Positions 44,461 to 54,429 of a stretch of DNA of 64,000 nucleotides are shown in pieces. The notes under the pieces were generated by a model. That model saw only the letters and a list, made by a program, of their open reading frames with translations. It was not told the DNA's origin and made no database searches. Where the stretch lies: contig JAIXMR010000034.1 of assembly GCA_025677835.1 (NCBI GenBank), positions 1 to 64,000 of the forward strand. Direction: 5' to 3'. The DNA comes from Sporodiniella umbellata (taxonomy: Eukaryota > Mucoromycota > Mucoromycetes > Mucorales > Rhizopodaceae). The translations under genes were made by a program, and so were the position numbers. Numbering within the stretch: position 1 is the first letter of the stretch; the number at the start of each line of letters is the position of its first letter.

Positions 44461-44928
44461 ATGACGAGCAAGGATTCAAGAGTTTTAGATACAACGCCTT
44501 GGGAAGAAAGATGGCAAACGGGCGAGACGCAGTGGGATGCTGGCAAGCCCAGTCCAGCGTTAGTAGATTTGTTGAGTAGCCAGGAGACCCGTGCGATGAT
44601 TCCTCAAGACGGACAAGCGCTTGTTCCCGGCTGCGGATCAGGTACCTTTTTTTTTTTTTTTTGAAGAGAGATTAAGACCGGTTGTAGGTTACGATGTGTT
44701 ATTTTTAGCCAGTCCAGAAAGAAAAGTCACCGGACTTGATATTAGCCCTACTTGTATTCAGCAAGTGGTCCAGGTAACCGTTTGTCCTTAGTGTTTATTC
44801 TTATTCTTCTTATTCTTATTTTACCCTAGCGTCATCCAAGTTCGGATCATTATCAATTTTTATGTGACGACTTTTTCAAGTTTCCAAATCAAGGGTATCG
44901 TCTTGCCTATGATTATACGTAAAGAAAG

Positions 44929-44971
<43 letters not shown>

Positions 44972-45310
44972 AGGGGGGCTAGGCTTGAACTCAATTCTAT
45001 GGATAGTTTTCTCTGTGCTTTACCACCCGTACTCCGATCCGATTGGGCTTTGCGTTATGCCGAGTTGATTGAAAAAGGGGGTGTTTTGATCACCTTGATG
45101 TACCCTTTAGAAGAAAAAGAGGGGGGTCCACCTTTCTCTCTGAGTGAAGACATGTAAGAAAGTGATAGGTGATAGAGGTTAAAGTTTTTATTATCACTTA
45201 GTTATCGGCAGTTACTTTTGCCCCTGTTTGATCTACTTTACTTGAAAGAAGCCCAAGGACATCCTTCCCGCCTAGGTAGAGAGAAAATAGCCATCTGGAA
45301 ACGAAAATAA
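44461..45310 (+). CDS. TPMT-family S-adenosylmethionine-dependent methyltransferase
   Basis: Five exons: 44461-44641, 44688-44773, 44830-44918, 45007-45153, 45202-45310; 203 residues. The N-terminal WEERWQTGETQWDAGKPSPA is the signature of the thiopurine/thiocyanate methyltransferase family, followed by SAM motif I (VPGCGSGYDVLFLA), motif II region (VTGLDISPTCI) and LCALPPVLRSDWALRYAELI. The end matches the family. Fungal and plant members methylate thiol or halide ions and small thiols; substrate is not predictable here. Intron 3 holds an A42-type run. It is convergent with the rhomboid gene, stops 46 bp apart. Confidence 0.85.
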
Positions 45311-45356
45311 AAACAGAGTCGGGGAAACCAACGTGGGTTCTCCGTCCATGGGCGGT

Positions 45357-46219
45357 TTAAAAGCGCCATCGGCCTGCTTTTAATAAAGGCCTGACTCTTA
45401 AAAAGTAATAACCTACACCATAGACAGCACCTCCTATATGAGCTGCACTGTCGATTCTGCCGTTCTATCAAGGGGTTAAAAAAAGAAAGATTTTTTTTTT
45501 TTAAGGGTTGTTTGGATTACATTCAGGGTACTGGCAAGATAGATATCGTAAGCAGCAAACAGACCGACGCAAGCCACGGCAGGCATCGGGATGACAAAGA
45601 ACATCAAAAAGTTGGCTTTGGGAACTAGAAAGAGAAAGGATGAGAAAAACAGAGGGGTTGAAAGTGGATGTTTACATGCACAGGCAAAGAAACTGGTTAA
45701 GGCCAGGATCGAGCCTGAGGCACCTAGCGACAGGGTACGCTCGTTTTTGGCGTGACCGTATTTGGTTTGTTCTAATCTGGGCTTAAGAAAGGTGCGGTAG
45801 GCTACAGCGGTGGCGGAGGCAAAGACGCCTGCGCCTGTATAGAGTAGCAGGAAGCGAGAGGTTCCGATGGCCTCCAGTACGCCGGTACCGATCGAATGCA
45901 GTACAAACATGTTGATACCCAAGTGGTAAAGGTGTTGGTGAGAAAAGGTGGAGGTGAGAAGAGTATAATAGCGATGCTGTCGAATCGCTTCTTCTGACGC
46001 CGTCCAGTGGGTTCTCATCCTGTCCAATAGTCTTGGATCCCGAAACTGAACCCAACTCTCCTGACCGTACTGCCAGCCCAAATACACTGCACCATTCATG
46101 CCTATCATTGTCCATATCACTTTGCTTGGCTCAATACGATCCATCCTACTGCTTAGTCTCTGTACCCACCTAAGCTTTTGCGCCGGCCCAACAATGCCCC
46201 CATTCACCCAACGGTTCAT
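45357..46219 (-). CDS. PCP1: Mitochondrial rhomboid protease (Pcp1/PARL-like)
   Basis: Three exons, 46219-45676, 45624-45521, 45464-45357; 251 residues. Family marks: TFSHQHLYHLGINMFVL (N103 of the oxyanion helix), catalytic S169 in LSLGASGS, and H225 in DSAAHIGGAVYG. FVIPMPAVACVGLFAAYD lies between them. Pcp1/PARL cleave inner-membrane proteins such as Mgm1/OPA1. The N-terminus is short and only weakly like a targeting sequence; a further upstream exon may exist, since an in-frame TTG frame is open to 46237. A 14-bp minisatellite lies in its upstream region. Confidence 0.85.
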
Positions 46220-46248
46220 GCCAACAAAGAAATTCAAAATTCAAAATT

Positions 46249-46283
<35 letters not shown>

Positions 46284-46306
46284 CGTTTTACATTGCTTTT
46301 AGAGAT

Positions 46307-46386
46307 GCGACAATGATTATGAGACAATGATTATGAGACAATGATTATGAGACAATGATTATGAGACAATGATTATGAGACAATGC
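46307..46386. repeat. 14-bp minisatellite
   Basis: The unit gagacaatgattat is repeated: caatgattat occurs at 46311, 46325, 46339, 46353 and 46367, and a sixth unit breaks off at gagacaatgcg. Copies are identical. The array sits about 90 bp upstream of the rhomboid start codon, beside an A30 run and three copies of aaaattc (about 46232-46250). Confidence 0.9.
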
Positions 46387-46655
46387 GTCCAAAACAAACG
46401 ATCTCTTCTTTTTCGTTACCTAAACCAGAAGAAAAAGTGAGTGGCTTCAGATTTTTTTTTTTTTTTTTTTTTTTTTTGTGGGTAAAAAAAAAGAGATAAA
46501 GCGGTGGTCAAGGCACGATGTGAACAGGTCTCAATCCATGCCGGCTTAGAAACCCATGTCGACCCAGCAACCTGAGTTCTTATCACGTGACCCACGATCG
46601 CCCAACGCAACTCTCGATCTCCGCATGTGTGTAGGTGTGTGGCTTGATGAATTAT

Positions 46656-46699
<44 letters not shown>

Positions 46700-46723
46700 A
46701 GTTTTAGATTAGGATTGGGATCG

Positions 46724-47341
46724 ATGGTCAAAGTAAGTGTCTCCCAAAAGGGTTTCTAAAAGACTGATTGCAAAAAAAAATTTTTTTTTTTTTTTTAATC
46801 CAAAGCATAAGAAAAAAGTGGGAAAAAACAAACAAAAAGCCAAAGGCAGCAGTGAATTAGACAATCCGAAATATGCCAACAAAGTAAGCGTGTGCGAGCG
46901 ATAGAGTGTGTGTGTGTGTGTCTCGAACCATGCTTTTATCTATTTAGAGTTTGTTGTTTGAACTGATACAAAAAGCGGCCGACAAAGAATCGCAAAGGGA
47001 ATCACAAAAACTAGCGAAAAGAGTAAACGAAAAAATCGGAAAGGCAAAGGGTTAAATAAAAAGAATAGATGGAAGTGGCCAAGATTCTTGCAGAAAAAGA
47101 CGCGCAAAGAGAAATAAAAAAAGAAGGCAAAAGGAATGAACTTGTAAAGAGAGAAATGGTTTAGAGAGATCAAAGGGATGTTTACTATTTTTTTTTTTTT
47201 TTTTTTGGTTAGGAAAAAGTCAAAAAGGATTACTTGGAGTCGAAAAGAAAGAAAAAACAAGAAGCCAAAAGACAACGAAGCAAAGACAAAGTAGTAGTAG
47301 AAGAAAAGCAACCTAAAAAGAAGGTTCGATTTGCATTTTAA
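46724..47341 (+). CDS. Small, very basic coiled-coil protein
   Basis: Five exons: 46724-46732 (9 nt, MVK), 46806-46883, 46948-47022, 47069-47158, 47213-47341; 126 residues, all phase 0. The protein starts MVKHKKKVGKNKQKAKG and ends QPKKKVRFAF; the middle is a long charged helix rich in Lys, Glu, Gln and Arg. A protein of this kind fits a ribosome-biogenesis or nucleolar factor, but no family is recognised. A continuous frame in exon 3 would stop after KIGKAKG; using the GTAAAC donor at 47023 gives a 46-nt intron and restores the frame. Its stop is 28 bp from the next, convergent gene. Confidence 0.65.
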
Positions 47342-47369
47342 TAAAAGGAGAGAGAGAGAGGGGGGAGGA

Positions 47370-48347
47370 TTAGGCTTCGAGTGAAGGATCGATGGATTTC
47401 TTGACTCTTCTTTTTCTCAGTGTGCCATTGGCGACTTTTTCTTGACGCGTGACACGACGCGATCGCATTTCAGCATGACGGTTACGGTAAGAATCGACGG
47501 CGCGTTGAATGAGACCCCGACGGCCACAGAGTTGGGATGGATTGAGCCAACAGAGTTCCCAACCCAACCGATTACAGCTCGTTTCGTATTCCCAGCGGTT
47601 ACCATCGTATTCTTCTTGAGGTACGTTGGCACGCGGATAGATCTAGTAAAGAGCGTTTTAGTAGGTGGTTTTGGATAGCAAAGTGCTTACCGAATTTTGA
47701 GCACGGAATTCGAGTGAGATGCGGTCGGGAGACACGCTGGCGACATCGGTACGGACGGTATATTCTTTTACTTGACGTTCATGAGAATACAGAAAAGTGA
47801 TGTGTTCTATCCCGTCCAGATAGCTTGTGACTGGCTCATGGGCCGAGAGAGACACCACCGAGGCTACCGAGGGATGGGAAGAGGCGCGACGACGGTAGGT
47901 GCGCGTGGGCGCTTTATGGCTCTCGTCCGATTTACGACGGATTGTTCGTTTCAGGTTAAACGTCTGTTGGTAAGGCGTCGCTGGCGGCGTGATCTGGCGT
48001 AGGCAGTGAGGTTGCATCTCTTCTAATACGCCTGTCTCTGGCGGTGTGGGCGGGAACAATGGTTTCTGATGCGGATGGGCTGCTGCTATCGGGTACCACG
48101 CTTGCTTGACTTGAGGCATCCAGAATCCGCCCAGAGGTTCCATTGGAAAGCTTGCGTTCAGTGTCCCCGGCATTGGCCATAACGGATGATCGACCAATCC
48201 GCTCATATCCAGCTCGTTCGGTGTCAGCATATTCAGAAAGCCATCACCACCATTGCCTGACCAATTCATTACCGGATCTGTGCTACCCACTTTTTCTTCC
48301 GGAAAGCCTTGTGTAGATGTCGTAGCTGCGTAAAAGGTTTCGTCCAT
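47370..48347 (-). CDS. DUF8032-like conserved fungal protein
   Basis: Two exons, 48347-47691 and 47642-47370; 309 residues. Residues of about 1-170 are low complexity (Pro, Ser, Thr), with basic RRK and TYRRRASSH blocks. Residues of about 175-285 read like a compact conserved domain: HITFLYSHERQVKEYTVRTD, PDRISLEFRAQNSIYPRA, YDGNRWEYETSCNRLGWEL and GLIQRAVDSYRNR. I recall this domain in many Mucoromycota and basidiomycete proteins under the label DUF8032; its function is unknown. The modular look (disordered N-terminus, basic patches) suggests a nuclear regulator. Confidence 0.75.
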
Positions 48348-50114
48348 TGTTTAAAACCCTCCCAAAAACAGAAGAAAAAAAAAAATCGCGCAAAAATACA
48401 GAAAAAGATTAATTACAGTTTTTTTTTTTTTTTTTTTTGGATTTTTTGATTTCTTGATTTATAGAAAACAAAAAAAAAAAAAGTCTATTGTTTATCGGCT
48501 TCTTTTTTTAAAAAAAAATAAAAATAAAAAGGGAAAAGAAAAGTAATAGAAACGAATGAAAGGTTTATGCTTTTTTTTTTATTTTTTTTTTTTTTTTTTT
48601 TTTTCTGTAGAAAATATTACCGAGTTTCTCTTTTTTTTTTTTTTTTTTTTTTTGATTAACCATTTAAGGTGTAAAAAAAAAAAAAAGTTTTGCAGGAGAA
48701 AAGTAAAAGTGAGATAATGGATAAATCAAGAATCTCGGATGATAGGTTCTTGCTTTGATGAGACTCTGTTTAATTTCCGTGGAAAGAAGAGTAAAGCGTG
48801 TAGAGCAAGCCAATTGAACAGTCAGATTAGCAATCAACACTCTTTGATAGACAAATTCACCGAGCCTTTTCTCAAAAAAAGTGTCTTCTAGACTTTTTCT
48901 GTGATTTGCAGAGTTTCAGTCTTTGCCTGGTCGATCGTTTTTTTTTTTTTTTTCTTGTTTTTGTTTTTAGTTTCTTCTTTTCTGATTTTTAATAATCGCG
49001 TGTAAGGTTTTCTCAAGAGAACTTTGCCCTCTTGAAAAAAAGGATTCTTTTGTTGTTTTTCAAAAAAAGTGTTTTTGGGTAATAAAGAGGTTTAGAATAT
49101 TTATCCTAAACTATTGTTCTCGGCCAATAGAGAGCTAGTATTCCATCCACTGCATTAATCAAAGAAAACAAATCCAATTGTCTATCCAAACCTTTTTTTT
49201 TTTTTTTTTTTTTTTTTTCAGAACAAAAACTTTGTTCCGAAAAACTTATTCATGCTTTAGTTATCTCCTATTCTTACACACAGAGACAGACAGACACGTT
49301 CAAAAGCCTAAGCTGCATAACACGCGCTAAATGACGTGGTAACAAGTCTAGATTTAAAACAAGAATCGTCCGATGCCTTACTATTTGGTTTGGACAGAAA
49401 ACGACTCACAACAATCGCAAGATTCAGTTTCAAGACAGAAACCCTTGATTCAATGGCACTTTTAAAAATTTTTTTTTTTTTTTTTTTTTGTTTTTTTGGG
49501 TGTCGGGGAAATACAAAAGTCATTCTAGTTGTTTCTGCAACCACTTTTTGTTCTATACAACATCCAATTGACTTTTCTCGTGAACTCCGAAAGAGTATTG
49601 ATTTCTGCTTTCTAAAAAAAAAAAAAAAAAAAATTGGGATTTTTTGCAAAAGGATTTTCAGTGGAAGATCCCAAGTGAAGAGATGACGTCGTTTGCAACA
49701 CGGATGCCTTGAAATGGTCTGTGTTGATGACTGTACAAATATAGCTTCTGAAATAGGCTTTGATGTCATCGTTGCATCTGCTCTGTACTCACATTGACAT
49801 AGAGCGGGGCCTGATTCTAAACTACCGTTGCTTTGGTACCTGACAAAACAAGGAACAGTCGATTGACTTTCGAATGCCCTTTTTTTTCTTTTTTTCTTTT
49901 TTTTTGGCGCAGGGACTGTCTTTAGAGGATGTGCCTTGTTTTTTTTTTTTCGTCATGACAACCGTCCTTAATTTAAATAAGACCTCTTTTTATTAAATCA
50001 TTTTAGCTAGAGTCACACAAGCGGGGCGTCTTTATTACAAGAAAAGGGCTTCTTTTTTTTTTTTTTTGGCTTTTTTCATTTTTTTTTTTTTTTTTTTTTT
50101 ATTAGATAATAAGA
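48348..50114. other. Large intergenic region
   Basis: About 1.8 kb with no gene I can support. T runs lie at 48420-48438, 48581-48604, 48632-48652, 49193-49218 and 50077-50100; an A run at 49615-49632. An A/T palindrome is at 49467-49488. Several open frames on both strands at 49.3-49.8 kb are Phe/Lys-rich and due to the runs. Confidence 0.4.
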
Positions 50115-50223
50115 ATGAATCGTTTATACCAATTGCTTTGTGTTCCCAAAGCACCTACGCTTTCGATCCAAGACTTGAAAGAGAATAACTTTGGTTCGTT
50201 TGTAGACAAGGCAAGTGTGAAGC

Positions 50224-50268
<45 letters not shown>

Positions 50269-51473
50269 ATAGACTGATCTTGATAGTTTAGTCAATGCGG
50301 GCAGCCCCCCATCTTGCCAAAGACCAACAGTTGAAAGGGGAAGCGACAGAGCATATGCATAAGCTTTTGGCTGGCAAATCCAACAGTGCCTCCAACACGT
50401 TACGTACGGTTCAGACGTTATTTGAAAGTGCTTCTAAAGCGTGCCATTCGGATCAGGACCGGGCTTTGATCGATTGGCTTCAGGTCTGTGTTTCGACCGC
50501 GGTGGAGATACATAACGACCCAGTCAGTGCTGCTGAAAAAACACGTCAAGCCGCCAATCCCCCTATGACTGAAAAACCTCTCAAGACCCCATCGCCTCCT
50601 AAAAAGACGGGGAAAAAAACCACATCCCCCGTGGATGACGATGCCTCTTGGGTAGAATCGGATGAAGAGGATTGGGATTCAGAAGATGATTATCTGCCTG
50701 AGAACAATGAGGATGCGATCGTTCCTGTCAAAAAGACCCGAAAGAAGAAGATTCCCAAAAAGACCTCGTCAGATCAGAAAGTCCCCAAAGAATCTCCCAA
50801 GCTGAGCTTGATCCAAGAGGGTGCCGGTCCTAAAGCCATCCACAAGTACTTTAATGAAATGGCTCTCACTTCTAAAACCGATCTACCCTCTGGTTACTTT
50901 GTTCGTTCCTTCTTTTTCCCTTCCAAAGATAGTTTTAGTGTAAGCAGTCGCTCTCTGTTCTCTTGACTCATCTTCTCCCCTTTAGGCCTTCCTTTCTGTC
51001 CTCAACTCGGCTACAAAAACAATCGATATCTGTGTCTTTGCATTCACCGATGATGATGTGGCTGATGTATTGATCGCCGCTAAAAAGAGAAACGTGGCCA
51101 TTCGTATCATCACAGACAATCAACAGGCCGCCGGGAAAGGCGCAGATGCGAAACGACTCTCCGAATCCTATGGCATCCCTTTCAAGACGGATCACACGTA
51201 AGAAAAAAGTGGAGAGGAAACAATCCGTGCTTATACTTCTTACAGGACCGGCTACATGCATAACAAATTTGCCATGATTGACAACAAGACATTAATCAAC
51301 GGAAGCTTCAATTGGTCTAAAGGGTAAACCATAGACACATCTATCAACCCCACCCCCTTACATTTTCTTCTAGAGCAAGATTCAAGAATAGGGAAAACGT
51401 AATGATCACCAATATTCCCTTCTGTATTCAAGAATTCCAAAAACAATTTGATGCTCTTTGGGAAGAGTTCTAA
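50115..51473 (+). CDS. PLD-family phosphodiesterase, mitochondrial cardiolipin hydrolase-like
   Basis: Five exons: 50115-50210, 50292-50939, 50986-51197, 51246-51323, 51374-51473; 377 residues. The C-terminal domain (about 240-377) has a single HxK(x)4D site, H324-K326-D331 (MHNKFAMID), followed by NGSFNWSKGA and NRENVMI, the pattern of PLD6/Zucchini. A single HKD site implies a dimer. The N-terminal half is helical, then Lys/Pro-rich and acidic (WVESDEEDWDSEDDYLPE), which is unusual for PLD6 and has no clear membrane anchor. It could cut a phospholipid or nucleic acid. Exon 1 ends at a GC donor. Confidence 0.78.
50211..50291 (+). other. GC-AG intron in the PLD-family gene
   Basis: Exon 1 ends TGTAGACAAG and the intron begins GCAAGT; the acceptor is TTTAG before TCAATGCGG. 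Phase 0 is preserved. No GT donor in this stretch gives an open frame. The intron holds an A42-type run, so its length is dominated by a homopolymer. Confidence 0.6.
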
Positions 51474-51652
51474 CCCATCCAAACCAACACTTATGATACG
51501 CAATAAAACTTAATCCATTGGGAACATTCACCAATGAAAGAGATCTACTCAAAAAAGGTGTTTTTTTTTTTTTTTTCTCTTGGACTATGATTTATTTTAT
51601 AATGGGTTGTGATGTATTGTATTTTTCTCTTGTACATGGAAACTCTCTCTCC

Positions 51653-52202
51653 TTAACAGGGACTAATCAAGTCTTTTTTAACACACATCATATGCGTACG
51701 TTTGATATGGACTTTAAGAGTCAACAAGGTAACAAAAGGACGATTGCATTGAGGAAAAACGCATCGATAATTCTTGGTTACCAACAATTTATCTTGTTGA
51801 CTATCTTCATCGCTCTCCTGGTAATCTACACCATTCGAGATCTTATATTTGGGCATGGATTTATGGACTAAAAGACACATAAGATTTTTTTTTTTTTTTT
51901 TTTTTTTAAAGGGTATTCTCTTTTGACATACATTTTAAATAGGCTCCGGATAGCCTGCACACTTTGATCATATGTTCAACCATCTCTTTCTGATCACTAG
52001 AGTTTTCGGTAAATGCCATAAAACTTGGGTTGTTCAAATCGTGTGAAAACTTTTCATCCATCGAACGTATCAGTTTTGACCTGGTTTGCCATCGGGCGTT
52101 AATGTCATCATATAGAGTCTTGTTGGATGAATCTAAGTCTCTATAAAGGCCGAGTTGACCAGCAAACATAGCATCACGTTGTTCTTGGTTCATATATGGC
52201 AT
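51653..52202 (-). CDS. Small C2H2 zinc finger protein
   Basis: Two exons, 52202-51932 and 51867-51653; 161 residues, joined by donor AAAT|GTATGT and acceptor CTTTTAG. The N-terminal part (MPYMNQEQRDAMFAGQLGLY) is helical with charged residues. One finger, YRCVFPQCNRPFVTLLTLKV followed by HIKRTH (CX4CX12HX4H), lies near the C-terminus. It could have another exon upstream, since the frame is open to a cag acceptor-like site just before the ATG. A DNA- or protein-binding role is likely; no target is suggested. It is followed on the same strand by SFP1. Confidence 0.65.
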
Positions 52203-52565
52203 GGCTGTAGTAATCAATATATATATATCCTTTAAAAACAAAAGAGAATTATCATTATCGTAAAAAAAAAAAAAAAAAACAACAACAATAAATAGCTTGG
52301 TCAAAATAAGCTTTTTTTTTTTTTTTTTTTTTTCAATTGATAAACACAGGTCATATTTATCCTTTTAGGGGTTAGCCACCTGCAGCTACATACATAGAGA
52401 TCAAGTGCCAACACTTTTATTTGGATGGGAATATACCTTTTTGTTCAACGCGACATTGTACTTCAAAACACACCCTATTCTCCGAACGAAAGTGAGGGGG
52501 GGGGGGTTTGTTTTGAAGTACAATGATAAAGCTACATCTTGACTAGAACAAGATCACTTATAACT

Positions 52566-52604
<39 letters not shown>

Positions 52605-53440
52605 GGGTTCATCTTTAGTGACATTTGGTTCTTGCCTACGAGCTATAAAAAGAAGGTCGTTCTAATGGATGAACATGCTCGATCAAGTTTTTGTTTTGGC
52701 AACAGAAATAAATAGGGAGTCGATCTGAACGTCAACTCCGTCGTCACTCAAAATCTTTTTACGATCCAAGGTAAACGATCAAAACATATAGAATTGTTTA
52801 TTTTACCCAGGTTATTTGATTCCAATGGACGCTTGAAAATAGATATATACACACATAGATACACACTATAGAATAACACATAGTTTAAAAAATGCTACAC
52901 GTTCATTTTGTTATCTCATTTCAAAGGAAAGCTCAATGGATTCTATCCAACAGTTTGTATATCCAAACAAAAACAAATAAAAAAGTGAGAAGCGTTGTTT
53001 TTCGAGCTAAAAAAAAAAACAACAACAAAACAACGTTTTGTTTTCCTCAAGAAAATCATTTTGATATTGAATTTACAATTTAAAAGTTTTGCCTATTCGA
53101 AAGAAGTTTTTAATTCTACCCTTACTTTTGGATCCTACTCTTCTCCCCCCCCCTCCTCCCTTTTTTTTTTTTTTTTTTTTACAGTCATAACTGCTCATCT
53201 GAAGCTACAAGCAAAAGAAAGAATCATTTTACATACAGAAACAAATAAAGCCAGAGTGATATCAATGATGGCTGCTACATTTTTTTTTTTTTTTTTTTTT
53301 TTTATTATTGTCGTTACAATCAAGCATTGATATTGACATGTATAGATGCGCATAAGCCGTTGAGTGTATAGACATAGATGAATGTGTGTACAAGTATATA
53401 CATGTGCGCGATGAAGGAGATAGCGTGTAGAGTCTATAGT
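52203..53440. other. Intergenic region with an isolated hairpin
   Basis: No gene. A 17-bp inverted repeat is at 52454-52525 (separate entry). Long T runs at 52313-52334 and 53162-53180; A run at 52571-52600; T run at 53280-53303. Poly(C/G) runs at 52495-52506 and 53147-53155. Confidence 0.45.
52454..52525. repeat. Inverted repeat with G12 in its loop
   Basis: Left arm cattgtacttcaaaaca (52454-52470) is perfectly complementary to the right arm tgttttgaagtacaatg (52509-52525). The loop is 38 nt and contains a run of about 12 G just before the right arm, which pairs partly with caccc after the left arm. It lies in intergenic DNA and belongs to no modelled gene. Confidence 0.85.
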
Positions 53441-54429
53441 TTAGTTATTAGGCTGCCATAAAGGATTATCCAGCGGATGATGTTGTTTTAGCTTTGCAAG
53501 ATGAGAATGTTCAATATGATACTTGAGTCCATTGAGGTTTTTATATCGTTTGTTACAATAGCCAATGGTACACACGTAAGGTTTTTGTGCATCTCTTTCT
53601 GCTTCACTCAACACATCTTCTTCTGTATGGCCATGCATCTGATGATATTTAAGCCCGTTTGGGTTTTTATAGGCTTTATCACATCCAGTCATCTGGCATT
53701 TGTAAGGTTTATCTTGTCCATCATCTAAAGGGAATGTTTGTCAGTCGCTCTGCGCAGTGGCTTGTCACTCTGGGAATCTTTTTTTTTTTTTTTTTTTTTT
53801 TTTTTCTTTATACCACATGTTTGATATAACGCTTCTGAACTAAAGTAATGAAGATCAGGTGGTCCAAGTTCGTTCTCTGTATTGACCAAAGATGGCATGG
53901 CTTGTTTTAAAATTTCTTCTGTATGCCGACCAAACTTTGCATTTGGATTCTGTGAAACCAACGGGCTCGTAGGTTGTCCTTCAGATTTTTCTGCAAAGCT
54001 GTCAAAGTTCCTTACAAGTGGTGCAACCGTTGCTACATTGGCTGAAGGAAACGGCTCGTTGATGCCTTCCATCTGGATATCGTTTTCTTTGGCCTCCGTC
54101 TCTTCCTCTATAGGCGCATGGTGATGTTCCTCATAATGGTGAAGTAATTCATGAAGATCTTTAATATGAGTTCCACAACAAATCAAATCACTGCAGAAAT
54201 TGGATTCTAGCTCCCGTTGATGAACAAAACTGTCTCGATGTTGAAAGAGATTGGGCATGGCATGTGTAGAAGGTGAATAGGACATGGCCGTAGCACCTGT
54301 TCCATTACTGTGGCTACCACTATTACTGTTAGTGAATTAGCCAAAAAAAAAAAAAAGTCCTTTTTTAAAAGTAAAAACGGCTTACGCTGGGTTTCGCTTG
54401 AATACTATGTTTATGTTTTGAGAGGTCAT
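53441..54429 (-). CDS. SFP1: Sfp1-like split C2H2 transcription factor
   Basis: Three exons: 54429-54386, 54325-53814, 53724-53441; 279 residues. The C-terminal end has the Sfp1 arrangement: [20 protein letters not shown] with KYHQMHGH, a spacer, then [20 protein letters not shown] with KYHIEHSHL. An upstream zinc-like block ([20 protein letters not shown]) matches a conserved N-terminal finger half. Sfp1 controls ribosomal protein and ribosome-biogenesis genes in response to nutrients. The middle is Ser/Pro/Asn-rich. The T-rich intron 2 contains a T27-type run. Its first exon of 44 nt starts [12 protein letters not shown]. Confidence 0.88.

Noticed and set aside
46307..46386. Possible CRISPR-like array
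   Set aside because: The units are 14 bp and directly adjacent with no spacers, and the genome is eukaryotic; it is a minisatellite.
47023..47068. An 18-nt ultra-short intron in the small basic protein gene
   Set aside because: A 46-nt intron with donor GTAAAC and the same acceptor closes the frame and is of normal size.
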